Source: CAVVFX01 sp963747535
Lineage (GTDB): Bacteria > Acidobacteriota > Terriglobia > Bryobacterales > Bryobacteraceae
Direction: 5' to 3'
DNA: 64,000 bases
Assembly (NCBI GenBank): GCA_963747535.1
Contig: CAVVFX010000004.1
Coordinates: forward strand, 236,741 to 300,740
Under the pieces are notes generated by a model that was given only the letters and a program-made list of their open reading frames with translations, made no database searches and was not told the DNA's origin. Below are positions 33,942 through 43,298 of this stretch, one piece after another (positions within the stretch are counted from its first letter, which is position 1; the number at the start of each line of letters is the position of its first letter). The position numbers and the translations under genes are program-made.

Positions 33942-36466
33942 TTACTTATTCGGTATTTGAATCGGTACATGCCACACCGTCGCCGGCTGGCAGAGAATCA
34001 GTGACTCGCGGGCTCTGGTCATCCCGACGTATATCTGACGAATAACGCTGTCCCGGCGCTCGCCGCCGGCAGACCACTCGACCATACCCGCGCGACTTAA
34101 ATCCGGGAACAAGAAGACGCAATCCGCCTCACCTCCCTTGACGCTGTTATGGACGATTGCTCCTCCCGAAACGTAGTCATGATGCGGCGGTACATCGAGT
34201 CCAAAGACCGGGCCTGAATAATCCTCCGTCGATACGCTCGCGCGCAACATCGTAGGCTTGCGCGTGCCGTCGGTGGTCGCCATACAAATACGGCCTGTAA
34301 GTTTTACGAGATTAGCGGCTTCCGTTACAAATAAACCTCGCAGATTGTGTTTCCAGCCGTCGCGTCTGTACAGTGGCCACGTTGCATCCAGGCCGTAATC
34401 TGTAAACAGAGTTTGAACGCGATCGCAAACCCCCTCGGGAACCATCTCGTGGATGGTTTCCAGGTCGTGACCATCCAGTGATCGATTCCTTGCCGTGCAG
34501 AAGGTTAGACCTGGGATGCCGTATCGGGCTTGTATAAGAGCCTCAGCGAGAAGCGCATCGCAACGTCTTTCGTAAACGCCAAGTATCCATCCGGCATTAG
34601 CTTGCTCTGTCGCGAGTCTGCCGCTTACGCCGCCGGCCCGGTAGGGGCGATGCGCGGTTGTACAGATCCCTACCCTCCACCAATTCTTCCGGCGCATGAG
34701 ATAAACCGCCCATCGTTCCGCGAAAGTATCGAGATCGAACGAGACAACAACACGATGGTTTGGTGTGACCCTGGTTCGGCTTGCTTCGGTCTCAATGACA
34801 ATTAACTGGCCTTGGTATGGCCGTTCGCTGCGCTCAAACTCATAACCCTCTGAGTTTGCGTGGATTGACCCACCCAGGACCGTGTTACAGGATTTGTGGT
34901 AACTGACAAGTCGATCACTCCAATTGAGATCGGCGATCGGCACCCATCCCCGTTTAGTCAGAATCGGCTCGTCAGGCGGCGAACAATGAATAGTTCCGAT
35001 AATCACCTGCGGTCTCTCGAACAGCGCCCTTGGCCCGCGAGTCAGAAGCACGGCACCCGGGTACCCAGCTGCCTTACGCTTCGCCGCCAAAAGCCGGTTC
35101 TGGAGCCAGCGGACGCAATCATCAAGCGGGCACTGGCTGAGAACGCCGATCATCTCCTCCGCGGCGTCCGGTTCGAAAAGCCGGGCCAGGAGTTCGATAT
35201 CAATAGGCGTGTCAGACGGCATTCCGGCGATAATACTCTTGGCACCACGGACCAGCAGACCGTCGGTCTTCACGATCTCGACCCACGTGCGGAGTTCTTC
35301 CGTGCGCCACTCTCCGAACTGTGCTCCCCAAACGTCCTCGCGCGGCCGCAGGAACGCCAGCATCCGCGCCGCGGTGCTTGTTCCGGATGAGGCGTTCCGG
35401 AGTGGGTTCCAATCATGCCGGGTGTGCCGGTATGGATTATGGAATGGCATCCCCGAAGCGCGAAGCACCTCTTTCAATGGTTCCAGCATGTAGGAGCAGG
35501 CTGCCAGGAACATGACGGTCTTTCCTGCAGCCAAATACGGCTCCGCCTCTTTGACGACCGGCTCCGGCGCGCGCCAGTGGCCTTCGGTGCAGGTTCTAAC
35601 CTCGCCGCCATAGTCGCGCGGAAAGTATTCCTTCGGTTCGCGAACTGTAAGCTTCTGCACCCACTGATTTGCGAGCGCGTGGACTGCACATGGCACCCGG
35701 AACGACTGGTGCAGGATGCGCTTATGGTCGGCTTCAACGTCCGGCTTCAGAAACGCATCAGTTGTTGCACCAGTGAAGCAAAAAATGCACTGGTCGTCGT
35801 CACCCGCCAAGAGTGTGTATTCCGTATGGCGCGCCCACCGCCGGACGACCGAGAGCTGCAGTTTCGAGAAATCCTGCGCCTCATCCACGATCAACACGGA
35901 CGGATTGCCAGGTGCGATGTGGATATCCTGAAGCGCCATTTCCAGCATGTCGGTGAAATCGACTAGCCCGTTATCAGCCTTCCACTGCCGCCATATTCGC
36001 GCGAGTGATCGCACAGAGGCGGGCCACGCTGTCTCCGGAATCATGCGTGCCCGCAGGTTTTGCATGTGGGCAAATAGCTCGTCGGCGGGTTGCTGATATG
36101 TTTGGTCAACCGCGCCCTCATCGAGTGCGCCCTTGCTCCCGCCCGATGACGCATGCTGCGGATGCTCTTTATTCCATTCGTGAATTTTCAGTTCGGCGAT
36201 GTCGGGACTGTTGAGCGCACGATAGCAGTGCGCGTGCAGCGTGCCGATATTCTGACGCGGCAGTGGAAGGTCGCGGCCGACAAGTTCCGCGGCGGCAGCG
36301 CGCGTAAAACTGGTTACCAGCACGCTGTCGGAACCGAATCGTTCGGCGGCGTTCTTGACTTGTTTGCTCAGGTAAGTCGTTTTCCCCGTACCCGCTACGG
36401 GGGGCCAAAGATGCGGTATTCGACGGCACCCTCGGCCCCGACTCCTGTGTGTTCTGGGTTTGGCAT
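33942..36466 (-). CDS. UvrD/Rep-type (SF1A) helicase interrupted by an intein; frameshift in motif I
   Basis: A phage DNA helicase. From the start at 36466 (MPNPEHTGVGAEGAVEYRIF) the frame breaks at a C6 tract (36399-36404, plus-strand G6) inside the Walker A; the sense resumes as VAGTGKTTYLSKQVKNAAER and is open to the end. Later motifs are all present: VTSFTRAAAAEL (Ia), GTLHAHCYRAL (Ib), VLIVDEAQDFSKLQ (II), LAGDDDQCIFCFTGA (III), HQSFRVP (IV), GTIH//SVKGGEADCVFL (V) and IYVGMTRARESLIL (VI). Motif V is split by a 280-residue intein. The ATG at 36466 lies 4 bases past the primase stop. Conventional calling gives 33942-36323 with a GTG start, missing motif I. Confidence 0.9.
34146..34985 (-). 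other. Intein in helicase motif V
   Basis: A 280-residue protein insert, residues 447-726 of the reading that starts at 36323. It begins Cys (CSPPDEPILTKRGWVPIADL, block A), has TRVTPNHRVVVSFD (block B with Thr and His), and ends VFGLDVPPHHDYVSGGAIVH-Asn followed by Ser (blocks F and G, His-Asn then +1 Ser). All residues for splicing are present. Removing it joins GTIH to SVKGGEADCVFL, restoring helicase motif V. The ~150-residue middle has no LAGLIDADG or HNH motif I can see; a stretch (VYLMRRKNWWRVGI ... GWILGVY ... RYGIPG) faintly recalls a GIY-YIG-like fold. Confidence 0.92.
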
Positions 36467-36470
36467 TAGA

Positions 36471-38228
36471 TTACTGAATCGATTCCTCTGGTGTTTCTTC
36501 GGCGACCCACTTGGGCACTTCCGTCCGCTCGGGCAGCACAAACGACTCCGGGAGCATCCACACCTGGCGCGACGACTTGCCGTGCGGCACTTTGTCCGGC
36601 TCAATGGCCGCGCGACGCATCTTCAATCCCATTTCCCTTGGGGAAATGCGCTCGCCGTAGTTGACGTGGACCCAGCGCACCAGGTCCGACAGGTACACAT
36701 GGATGCGGCTGTTGCGCAGGAATGGCGACCGCGTTTCGTCGGACTCGTCATAAGAATCCAGGACAGGCCTCACCCTGATGTAGGTGGAGAGCCAGCTATT
36801 CACCAGACCTGCGTCGGTGCCCTCCTCGCCCACCGGGAGGTCGACGCAGGCATCGAGGAGTAGTTGCTGCGTTTGTTGCCATCGAGCATCGTTCTTAAAC
36901 GGCGGTAGCGCACGTTTCGCCAAGTCCGCTAGCTTGGCTTTCAGCGCTTTAGGTTCGATCAGGTTGCTGATCCCGCCCAGCCGGATACAGTCGCCATTGG
37001 CGATCTCGATCGCGTACTCGGGTGGCTCGGACAGATACTTCGTGATGCGAATGATTCGGTACTCGCCGGTCAACAGAAACTTCTCCGATAGGTGCTCACA
37101 GATCAGAGCTTTCCTTTGCGCCGAGTCCTCGTTAACGGGCGGGTCTCCTTTGGGTTCACCATCCTCGTCACGCGCGGACTTTTGAGCTGGCGCGGCGAGT
37201 TGCTGCATCTCGCGATCGAGAGCCTCTTCGGAGAAGGCGGCGCGTGCCCGGCAGATGGTCGTGGCGTAATACGAATCTCGCAACTTGAGATCCTCGTGGA
37301 AGCGGCGCCGGTGCGCGATCAGTAGGTTGGCGATCTCCTGATCCGACCAACCGGCTTGCACTGCGATATTGGCCATGGCCATGTCATAGGCCGATGCGGT
37401 TTGGTCTGTTAGATCGCGCCGTTTGTGGTCCCAGGAGGCTTTGAACTTCTGTTCTGCGTCGCACAACGCCTGAAACTTTTGGAATGGCGGTTCTGCTTCG
37501 GTGGAATAAATCAGCTTTTCGCCAGAGACGACCTGCGCCGGGCGACTTACGACCTGCGGCGCGCCAATCGTATCGAGATGCCACCCCAACTCGCTGGGGT
37601 TGTAGCGACGGTCGTTGACATCGATAAGTCGGACCGGCCGCGGCTGGCCGGGTATTTTGCAATTGCAGGTGCCCGGCACCCGAAGCACACGGGTTAAGTC
37701 GCCGACCGAGTCGATGTCCCACCCGCGCTCTGCAGCCCGCGCGCGAATTGCCCGTATCCAGCGCACGGCCAATGCGCCGGCTTTGCGTGTATCCCTCTCG
37801 GAATCGAGCCTCCACAATTCCTTGAAAAGCCACCACGCCTGGAGGCCACCGCCAGAATGTACGAGAATCGACGGCGGGAACTCGGGGAAAAGCACGGTCA
37901 GAGCGTTCTCCGCCGACGGCGCTAAGTTTCTCTTTTTGTGGCCTGGATTTACTACATCGATGTCAGACCAGAGTCCAGTGATGCTCGAAGGTAGGCGCTC
38001 GTTTCCTTCAAGCTTCAACCGAAAATGTGTTCCGTGATCTGCTGGAGATAACGCCACGCCAACGTAAACGTCGCGTTTCGCGTTGGATTGGACGTATTCA
38101 GCGGCCTTCGTTATATCCGCGAACCACGCCGACCGTCTGCCTTCCAAGGTCCAGATCAGAATATGCTCGTCAGGTTCCTTTCCGGCGAACAAGGTGCGCA
38201 GGAAACGATCTGCTTGATCTATCTGCAT
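36471..38228 (-). CDS. Phage DNA primase, archaeo-eukaryotic (AEP/PrimPol) type
   Basis: About 585 residues. The N-terminal half carries AEP catalytic motifs: GLWSDIDV (Asp89, Asp91), ILVHSGGGLQAWW (sxH, His124) and SVGDLTRVLRVPGTCN (Asp177). No helicase domain is evident; the C-terminal half is helical with a late winged-helix-like portion (ISPREMGLKMRRAAIEPDKV). The start MQIDQADRF (38228) is preferred over a longer reading. It lies directly before the helicase gene, and together they should initiate phage DNA replication. Confidence 0.82.
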   Translation of the reverse strand: MQIDQADRFLRTLFAGKEPDEHILIWTLEGRRSAWFADITKAAEYVQSNAKRDVYVGVALSPADHGTHFRLKLEGNERLPSSITGLWSDIDVVNPGHKKRNLAPSAENALTVLFPEFPPSILVHSGGGLQAWWLFKELWRLDSERDTRKAGALAVRWIRAIRARAAERGWDIDSVGDLTRVLRVPGTCNCKIPGQPRPVRLIDVNDRRYNPSELGWHLDTIGAPQVVSRPAQVVSGEKLIYSTEAEPPFQKFQALCDAEQKFKASWDHKRRDLTDQTASAYDMAMANIAVQAGWSDQEIANLLIAHRRRFHEDLKLRDSYYATTICRARAAFSEEALDREMQQLAAPAQKSARDEDGEPKGDPPVNEDSAQRKALICEHLSEKFLLTGEYRIIRITKYLSEPPEYAIEIANGDCIRLGGISNLIEPKALKAKLADLAKRALPPFKNDARWQQTQQLLLDACVDLPVGEEGTDAGLVNSWLSTYIRVRPVLDSYDESDETRSPFLRNSRIHVYLSDLVRWVHVNYGERISPREMGLKMRRAAIEPDKVPHGKSSRQVWMLPESFVLPERTEVPKWVAEETPEESIQ

Positions 38229-38734
38229 GCATCTCCCGAATGCGGCAGCATGCATCTAGCGCCGGTTCCTTTTGAAGCGTTACAACTTACACAAAGCAAC
38301 TGGTACGCATCTTTTGGCCATCCGAGCTCCTTTAATCGACTCCACTCTGCATGGCCGGATCTTCGTCCGGGGTCCGACCACCCAGCCATGTGGTCTATGC
38401 TCAGCCGCTCGATTCGTGACTCGTTACAGCCGGGGCAAGAACACTTTCCGCCGTAAGCTTCAATTCCCTCTAGCTTGATCCTCAATCTGCCGGCACGAAC
38501 GCGTTGCGACTTTGTCTTGGCACAGTAGCTCCTTCTAGCCTGGGCCCGAATCTTTGCCTTATTCTGTGAGTAGTACCTGTTGGCATAGGCTCGACGCTCA
38601 TGTAACTCGCTATCAGTAAGTTCACTTATTGGCTTATAGTTCCGATATGTTAAGTGGCGATCACCCCTCCGTTTGTCCTTTCGGCGGCTAACACGCCCGA
38701 TGTCGCCGAAAAGTTCCTGTTGGCTCATGGTCAT
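38219..38734 (-). CDS. HNH-type nuclease, zinc-finger
   Basis: A 171-residue protein. The C-terminal half has YGGKCSCPGCNESRIERLSI, DHMAGWSD and LLCVSCNASKG, the HNH fold with paired cysteines. The N-terminal part is very basic (ERRAYANRYYSQNKAKIRAQ), as in phage HNH proteins recognising intergenic or gene-edge sites. Its end overlaps the primase start by about ten bases. Confidence 0.8.
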   Translation of the reverse strand: MTMSQQELFGDIGRVSRRKDKRRGDRHLTYRNYKPISELTDSELHERRAYANRYYSQNKAKIRAQARRSYCAKTKSQRVRAGRLRIKLEGIEAYGGKCSCPGCNESRIERLSIDHMAGWSDPGRRSGHAEWSRLKELGWPKDAYQLLCVSCNASKGTGARCMLPHSGDACR

Positions 38735-38852
38735 TGTCCGAAACGCCCGGAGCCGATAGGCTGGCTCCGGGCCGAGGCGATACAGTTAATTGCGGAGTAG
38801 AGTCGCGACTCCTGTCCAAATGGTTAGGGCCGTTGCCTCCAGCAACATCGGA

Positions 38853-39608
38853 CTACTCAACCTCCTTGTAATCCTTCGCGTCGATGGTCATCGAAGACAC
38901 CAGCGGCTTCAACATGTCGGAGTACTGCTTCGCCTTTGTCTTCTGATCGTCCGAAAGCATGCCGGCAAACGCGAACGTGGCCTTCGAATACTTGATGCCA
39001 CCGGCGTTCTGCGTCTGCTCCAGGCCAATCTTCGTGACGACCGCCCAATAGGGCACGCCCTGGCCAGCCAGGCGCAACATATACTGCTTGGCGGCCTTCA
39101 GGCTCGTGGGCGGGAGTGCGAGGACCACTGGTAGCATGGAATCGCCACGCAACAGAAACAGCTGCCGGATGGCCTTGCAGGCCTGGCCGCGTCCCTGGAC
39201 AGTGGCCCCGTTTACGACCTTCGTGTCGCTGCCGAACTGCGCGAACGAACATTTCGCGCAATCGCCGCCGGGCGCGCCGATGCCGACTATGCCGTCATTC
39301 GAGTGGCAGTCGGGAGGCTGGTTGCCGCCGCCCTCTTCGAGCGACTTCTGCCAGTAGGCGCGCGCATCGCGGGCGAGCACGATCACTCCGGTCACGACCT
39401 TTTCGGAGTCCTCACCCTCCAGCGTGGTCACGTTGAAGGCGAGCCCGCCGCCGGCGGGAATCTTGATCCGGTCGAAGTCGAACTCGGTAATGCCGCCCAC
39501 ACCCACGTTTTCGGCGATGGCAGATTGCACAAGATCGAGGTTCGAATCGGAATTGAGAACCCGCAACGCAGTGGAAGCGGGCTGGTGCACAGTCAGTTCT
39601 TTGCTCAT
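38853..39608 (-). CDS. Phage protein, possible zinc-binding, replication block
   Basis: A 251-residue soluble protein. It has a conserved-looking N-terminal half (FDFDRIKIPAGGGLAFNVTT) and four cysteines (PPDCHSND, GGDCAKCSFAQFG, GQACKAIRQLFLL) that could bind a metal. The C-terminal part is helical (SDDQKTKAKQYSDMLKPLVS). I do not recognise the family with certainty. Placement between primase and helicase genes suggests a role in DNA metabolism, for example single-strand binding, but that is inference. Confidence 0.6.
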   Translation of the reverse strand: MSKELTVHQPASTALRVLNSDSNLDLVQSAIAENVGVGGITEFDFDRIKIPAGGGLAFNVTTLEGEDSEKVVTGVIVLARDARAYWQKSLEEGGGNQPPDCHSNDGIVGIGAPGGDCAKCSFAQFGSDTKVVNGATVQGRGQACKAIRQLFLLRGDSMLPVVLALPPTSLKAAKQYMLRLAGQGVPYWAVVTKIGLEQTQNAGGIKYSKATFAFAGMLSDDQKTKAKQYSDMLKPLVSSMTIDAKDYKEVE

Positions 39609-39623
39609 TTTTCTCCTTGGGGT

Positions 39624-40064
39624 TTACGACCGTCGGCTCGAAATCGAGTAGACGGTCGAGATGTTGAGGGTTGCGGCCAGGTGCTCGGGGATCGCCTTGG
39701 CCAGGTCGTCGATCACGCGCCCTTCGGTACGCGCCTGTTCCTCGGCTTCGTGCACCATTTCGCGCACATACGCTTTGAGCGAGTTAGCGTTGTAATCCTC
39801 TTTCACGTACTGGCCGAGGTCGCAGGTTTTTAAGGCGGCCACGACTGCATCTTTGTCGCCGTCCTTGGCCGCAGCATAGATATCGCGGTGTAGGTAGACG
39901 GTACGCCCGTCGATGCGGGTGGACTGAATGCCATCGTCGAGGAATTGTTTGGTGAGAGACTCATCGAGTTCGCCCAAACGGGATTCGATGGCTTTCAAAC
40001 GGATCTTGAGGTTGGATTTCTCCTCTTCTAGCGTAACAAACTCTTTCAATTCGGCGGTGTTCAC
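39624..40064 (-). CDS. Coiled-coil phage protein of the replication block
   Basis: A 146-residue protein beginning MNTAELKEFVTLEEEKSNLK with a long charged helix (residues ~5-40), then a small globular part (GIQSTRIDGRTVYLHRDIYA, KDGDKDAVVAALKTC). The pattern is like small phage proteins encoded beside recombination or helicase genes (for example Gp157-like), but I cannot assign a family. It sits 1 base from the next gene, so the operon is continuous. Confidence 0.6.
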   Translation of the reverse strand: MNTAELKEFVTLEEEKSNLKIRLKAIESRLGELDESLTKQFLDDGIQSTRIDGRTVYLHRDIYAAAKDGDKDAVVAALKTCDLGQYVKEDYNANSLKAYVREMVHEAEEQARTEGRVIDDLAKAIPEHLAATLNISTVYSISSRRS

Positions 40065-40065
40065 G

Positions 40066-40293
40066 CTACGATGTCACCTCCGCCTCGCCGGCCCCGGTTG
40101 ATGGCGCGACCGCCAGAGGGCCAGCGTCCGATTCAAGTGGCGCCTCCGCCGGAATGAACTCAGCCCGAACGCTCCCGTAATAATCGGAAACTTTGAACTC
40201 TCCGGGCACGGGCGTCTTGACGCGAGCGCATTTCTCTTGGCACATCGCGAGGATTTCTTCGCGATCGAATGTAATGGTCAAATTGACGTTCAT
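40066..40293 (-). CDS. Small phage protein
   Basis: A 75-residue protein, MNVNLTITFDREEILAMCQE then KCARVKTPVPGEFKVSDYYG, with an acidic Ala/Pro-rich end. It overlaps the helicase stop by four bases and ends two bases before the next gene. No known domain; probably an accessory of the replication operon. Confidence 0.5.
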   Translation of the reverse strand: MNVNLTITFDREEILAMCQEKCARVKTPVPGEFKVSDYYGSVRAEFIPAEAPLESDAGPLAVAPSTGAGEAEVTS

Positions 40294-42032
40294 ACTTGCT
40301 CCTTGATTTGCTTGAGAATGGATTCGATCACCTCCGCGCGCTGTTCCAATGCGTAGATGATCTTTTGGTCGACGGTCCCGCGCGCGACAAGGTGGATGTG
40401 GGTCACGGGTCTGGTTTGGCCGGGCCGGTGAATGCGGGACAGAGATTGGTCGTACTCGCCCAGGCTGCGAGAGAGCGAATAGTAAATGCTGTAGCGGGCG
40501 CGCGTAAGATTGATCCCGACGCCGCCGGCGCTAATCTGAACGGCCAGAATCTGGCCTTTACCGTTCTGCCAGTCTTTCAGGTCATCGCGGCGCCCGGACA
40601 GTTCCAAACTGGAGTAGCCCAAATCGGCGGCCGCCTGGTGGACGGCATCAAGATCGGACCGGAACCGGCAGAAGACAACTACGGCTTCGCGCGACGATTC
40701 GAACCCGTCTATCTGCTCCGCACAAATGTCTTCCAGAACGTCGGCCAGAAGCTTCTGTTTGGCATCATCAATCCTGGTGTAACGCTCGTCATCATCAAGG
40801 CGGATGCTGCCACCAGTGATCTGCTGGAGTCGCAAGACCTTCACCATGGCGTTGGCGGCGGTGATGATGCCTCCCATGACCTCTGCCACGAAGCCCTTTT
40901 CAAGCTGCCGGTATACGCGGGCGCCTTCGGACCCGAGGTCGCAATGGTAGGTGACATGGGTTTCGGGCGGCAAGTCCAGGACGTCCTTGCCGACACGAAA
41001 GGTAATCTTCTTCATTAATGCCTGGAGTTCTTCCTGGTTCCGGAAGCCCACAATCTGCTTTTGCTGGAAGCCGCCCATCACGGCAAAACGCTGTTTGAAG
41101 GCGTGGTAGGAGCGGCCGAAGATCCGGTCGTCGAGGAACCGGAACTGACCGTAAACATCGAGCATGCTGTGAGGCATCGGGGTTCCGGTGAGCGCGAGCC
41201 TGTACTTCGCGCGGGTCCGGAGACGACCACAGAACATCGAGGCTTTGCCGCCCGGCTTTTTGATCCGATGGCTCTCGTCGCAGATGACCATTCCCCACTT
41301 CTGCGCCAGTGCCCAGCGTGCAAACGGATCGCGCCACAGCGACTCGTAGTTGATAATGATCACCAGCCGAACTTTGCGAAGCCGCGCCAACTCAACCGCC
41401 TCGGCAGCTTTCTCCATCTTTTTCGTCACTGTCCCGGTGTCGTCACCGAGCGGAAGAACGTGAATCGGAATGGCGGCATGCTTGGCGATCTCGCCGGACC
41501 AGACGTCAACAACACGCAGGGGGCAGATGACGATCGCCTGTTCGTCTTCAGCAAGCATGTTGCACATCACGCCGGTGGTCGTCAGAGTCTTACCCGTTCC
41601 CATCCCCATCGCCAGCATTGCCGCGCCGCCAGTGGGTGCCAGGACCGATTGGAGGAATTGGTACGCGAGTGACTGATGATTCCATGAGCGCGTCTTCAGG
41701 TTCGGGATGGTCTGGATAGCCGCGGGGGGTTGAGGTGGCAGAGGCGCGGCAGATATGGCCACCGCTGGCGTCGATTGCACGGCAGCTTGGCGGTCGGCGA
41801 GAGCCAGAACACCGCGGCTTAACTGTGCGTTGGGAAAGGCAGCTTTGATACGGCGCGCTATTTGTGGAATTGCGGGGTAGGACCAGGCGCGGCGGTCGGC
41901 ATCCCACGCCGCTCCCGGAATGGACTTACAAATGAGTAACTTGGAAAAATCGGCGAATAGAAGCACGCGCGAACCTATCAGGTCCGCGCGCGTTGGATGC
42001 GAGGCGTTCGTCCACATTGGAATGTATGCCAT
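40290..42032 (-). CDS. SNF2-like SF2 helicase/translocase
   Basis: A 580-residue phage ATPase. Walker A GMGTGKT lies at ~143-149, DESH at ~252-255, and the helicase C-terminal half has SGRRDDLKDWQNGKGQILAV, VQISAGGVGINLTRAR and SLSRIHRPGQTRPVTHIHLV (motif VI). The N-terminal ~110 residues carry a HARP-like or substrate-binding stretch (FADFSKLLICKSIPGAAWDA). Enzymes of this kind remodel replication forks or displace proteins from DNA. It is the first gene of the replication block in transcription order. Confidence 0.92.
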   Translation of the reverse strand: MAYIPMWTNASHPTRADLIGSRVLLFADFSKLLICKSIPGAAWDADRRAWSYPAIPQIARRIKAAFPNAQLSRGVLALADRQAAVQSTPAVAISAAPLPPQPPAAIQTIPNLKTRSWNHQSLAYQFLQSVLAPTGGAAMLAMGMGTGKTLTTTGVMCNMLAEDEQAIVICPLRVVDVWSGEIAKHAAIPIHVLPLGDDTGTVTKKMEKAAEAVELARLRKVRLVIIINYESLWRDPFARWALAQKWGMVICDESHRIKKPGGKASMFCGRLRTRAKYRLALTGTPMPHSMLDVYGQFRFLDDRIFGRSYHAFKQRFAVMGGFQQKQIVGFRNQEELQALMKKITFRVGKDVLDLPPETHVTYHCDLGSEGARVYRQLEKGFVAEVMGGIITAANAMVKVLRLQQITGGSIRLDDDERYTRIDDAKQKLLADVLEDICAEQIDGFESSREAVVVFCRFRSDLDAVHQAAADLGYSSLELSGRRDDLKDWQNGKGQILAVQISAGGVGINLTRARYSIYYSLSRSLGEYDQSLSRIHRPGQTRPVTHIHLVARGTVDQKIIYALEQRAEVIESILKQIKEQV

Positions 42033-42115
42033 GTGTTTGGAGTTTGGATTCTGCCGTGGTGTGGATTCGAGTGATGCGACCCGCTAATTCAAGAGCCTCG
42101 ATTGGCCCAATTTCA

Positions 42116-42679
42116 TCAAGCTTGCGACCCTGAAGAATCGGCCGCGCGATGGAACAGATCTGCAGTCGCGACGTTGCGCCACTCCTGGATGCCGGCACGA
42201 TGGCACTCCGCGGCGCAGGCTTGCCAATTGCGGGCTTTAACCGACGCAACGAGGTGCGGGAACTTATCGATCAATCCCTTGGCACCCAACTGGAAGGCCA
42301 TGTCGAGCAAGGCTTCTTGGGCTGGCTCCGGAAACTGATCGAATCCCGGTAACAAGGAACGCAGTCCTTGCCGGAATCCGTCCACGTCTTCATCCTGCAA
42401 GGTCGTGATCGCTTCGGGAGTCATTCGAAGCGAGGTGTTCGCTGCGTAGTACGCCGGCAGCCTCGCCGGTTCGAGTGCCTTCACCCGATACCACTCCGTT
42501 ACCTTATCGACAAGCGAGGCTTCCTCACCAGTGGGATGCACCATCGGGATTCCCGCCATCGCATTGGGATTCGGAATCATGTGGCCAACCCCACACGTCA
42601 CGAGGCCAAGCGTATCCAGATATAAATGCGGTACCACGCCCTCGTGTTCACGCAAACGCGCCTTCAGCTCTTCAAGCAT
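42116..42679 (-). CDS. Endolysin, GH24 (T4-type) lysozyme
   Basis: A 187-residue muramidase. The catalytic set of T4 lysozyme is visible: Glu13 in REHEGVVPHLYLD, Asp22 and Thr28 in TLGLVTCGVGH, with the same spacing (E-x8-D-x5-T). No signal peptide, so export would depend on a holin, and a small membrane gene overlaps its start. The C-terminal part is helical (QEALLDMAFQLGAKGLIDKF, ACAAECHRAGIQEW). Confidence 0.9.
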   Translation of the reverse strand: MLEELKARLREHEGVVPHLYLDTLGLVTCGVGHMIPNPNAMAGIPMVHPTGEEASLVDKVTEWYRVKALEPARLPAYYAANTSLRMTPEAITTLQDEDVDGFRQGLRSLLPGFDQFPEPAQEALLDMAFQLGAKGLIDKFPHLVASVKARNWQACAAECHRAGIQEWRNVATADLFHRAADSSGSQA

Positions 42680-42854
42680 TAGAATCCCCTTTCCTGTACA
42701 TCCGATAGCCCAGGATTGCCAGCGCGAGCGCGATCACGACCTTCACGCATTCACCGTAGGGAACGGCATCCCAATTTACGGTGGAGAGGAGCCAGAGACC
42801 GGCTCCTCCTCCCGCTAGCGTGGTCCCCAGGTCGCGCGTGCTCTGGGGTCCCAC
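42672..42854 (-). CDS. Holin-like small membrane protein
   Basis: A 60-residue protein with two hydrophobic stretches (TLAGGGAGLWLLSTVNW and VKVVIALALAILGYRMY) and a charged end, MYRKGDSNA. It overlaps the lysozyme start by eight bases, the usual place for a holin that forms pores to release the enzyme. The class is inferred from size, topology and context. Confidence 0.65.
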   Translation of the reverse strand: MGPQSTRDLGTTLAGGGAGLWLLSTVNWDAVPYGECVKVVIALALAILGYRMYRKGDSNA

Positions 42855-42857
42855 CGA

Positions 42858-43229
42858 CTACAGCCCCGCTTTCGTGGCGGTTACGGCCAGCGACACCGCA
42901 GTGTTCAGGATGTTGGTCGCCACCCCAGCCTGGTTCGCCGGCAGATTCTTCTGCAGAACCGTGGTCGCCAGGTTTAGCAGCGCGTTGCCGATTTGGGTGG
43001 CATTCCCGGTCGTGAGCACCTCGGTCAGCGGGACGCCGTACTTGGCATAAGCCGCTTCAACCGCCTCGACAGTCGCTGCAGCGCCAGCGTTGCCCGTGAT
43101 CGAAGAAATCTGTTCCACGATCGGAATGGCGGTTTCGACCAGCGTGTTGATGGTCGCGATGGTCTGCTTGCCCTTCGCACTCGCGAAGAACGCTTCAATT
43201 TTCGAGAAAACCTCTTTAAGCCAGTTCAT
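42858..43229 (-). CDS. Phage amphipathic protein next to the lysis genes
   Basis: A 123-residue protein starting MNWLKEVFSKIEAFFASAKG with AAGGAAAACAAA before it. Long Ala/Thr/Ile-rich helices follow (QTIATINTLVETAIPIVEQI; ATNILNTAVSLAVTATKAGL). It is similar in style to the 60-residue protein at 7514-7696. It may be a membrane-active lysis accessory, but there is no recognised family. Confidence 0.55.
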   Translation of the reverse strand: MNWLKEVFSKIEAFFASAKGKQTIATINTLVETAIPIVEQISSITGNAGAAATVEAVEAAYAKYGVPLTEVLTTGNATQIGNALLNLATTVLQKNLPANQAGVATNILNTAVSLAVTATKAGL

Positions 43230-43298
43230 TTTGTTTTCCTTTTTGGTTTTGAATTTGCCGGGATGACCGACCCGGCGGCGGGTTTGTTGAAATTGCAA

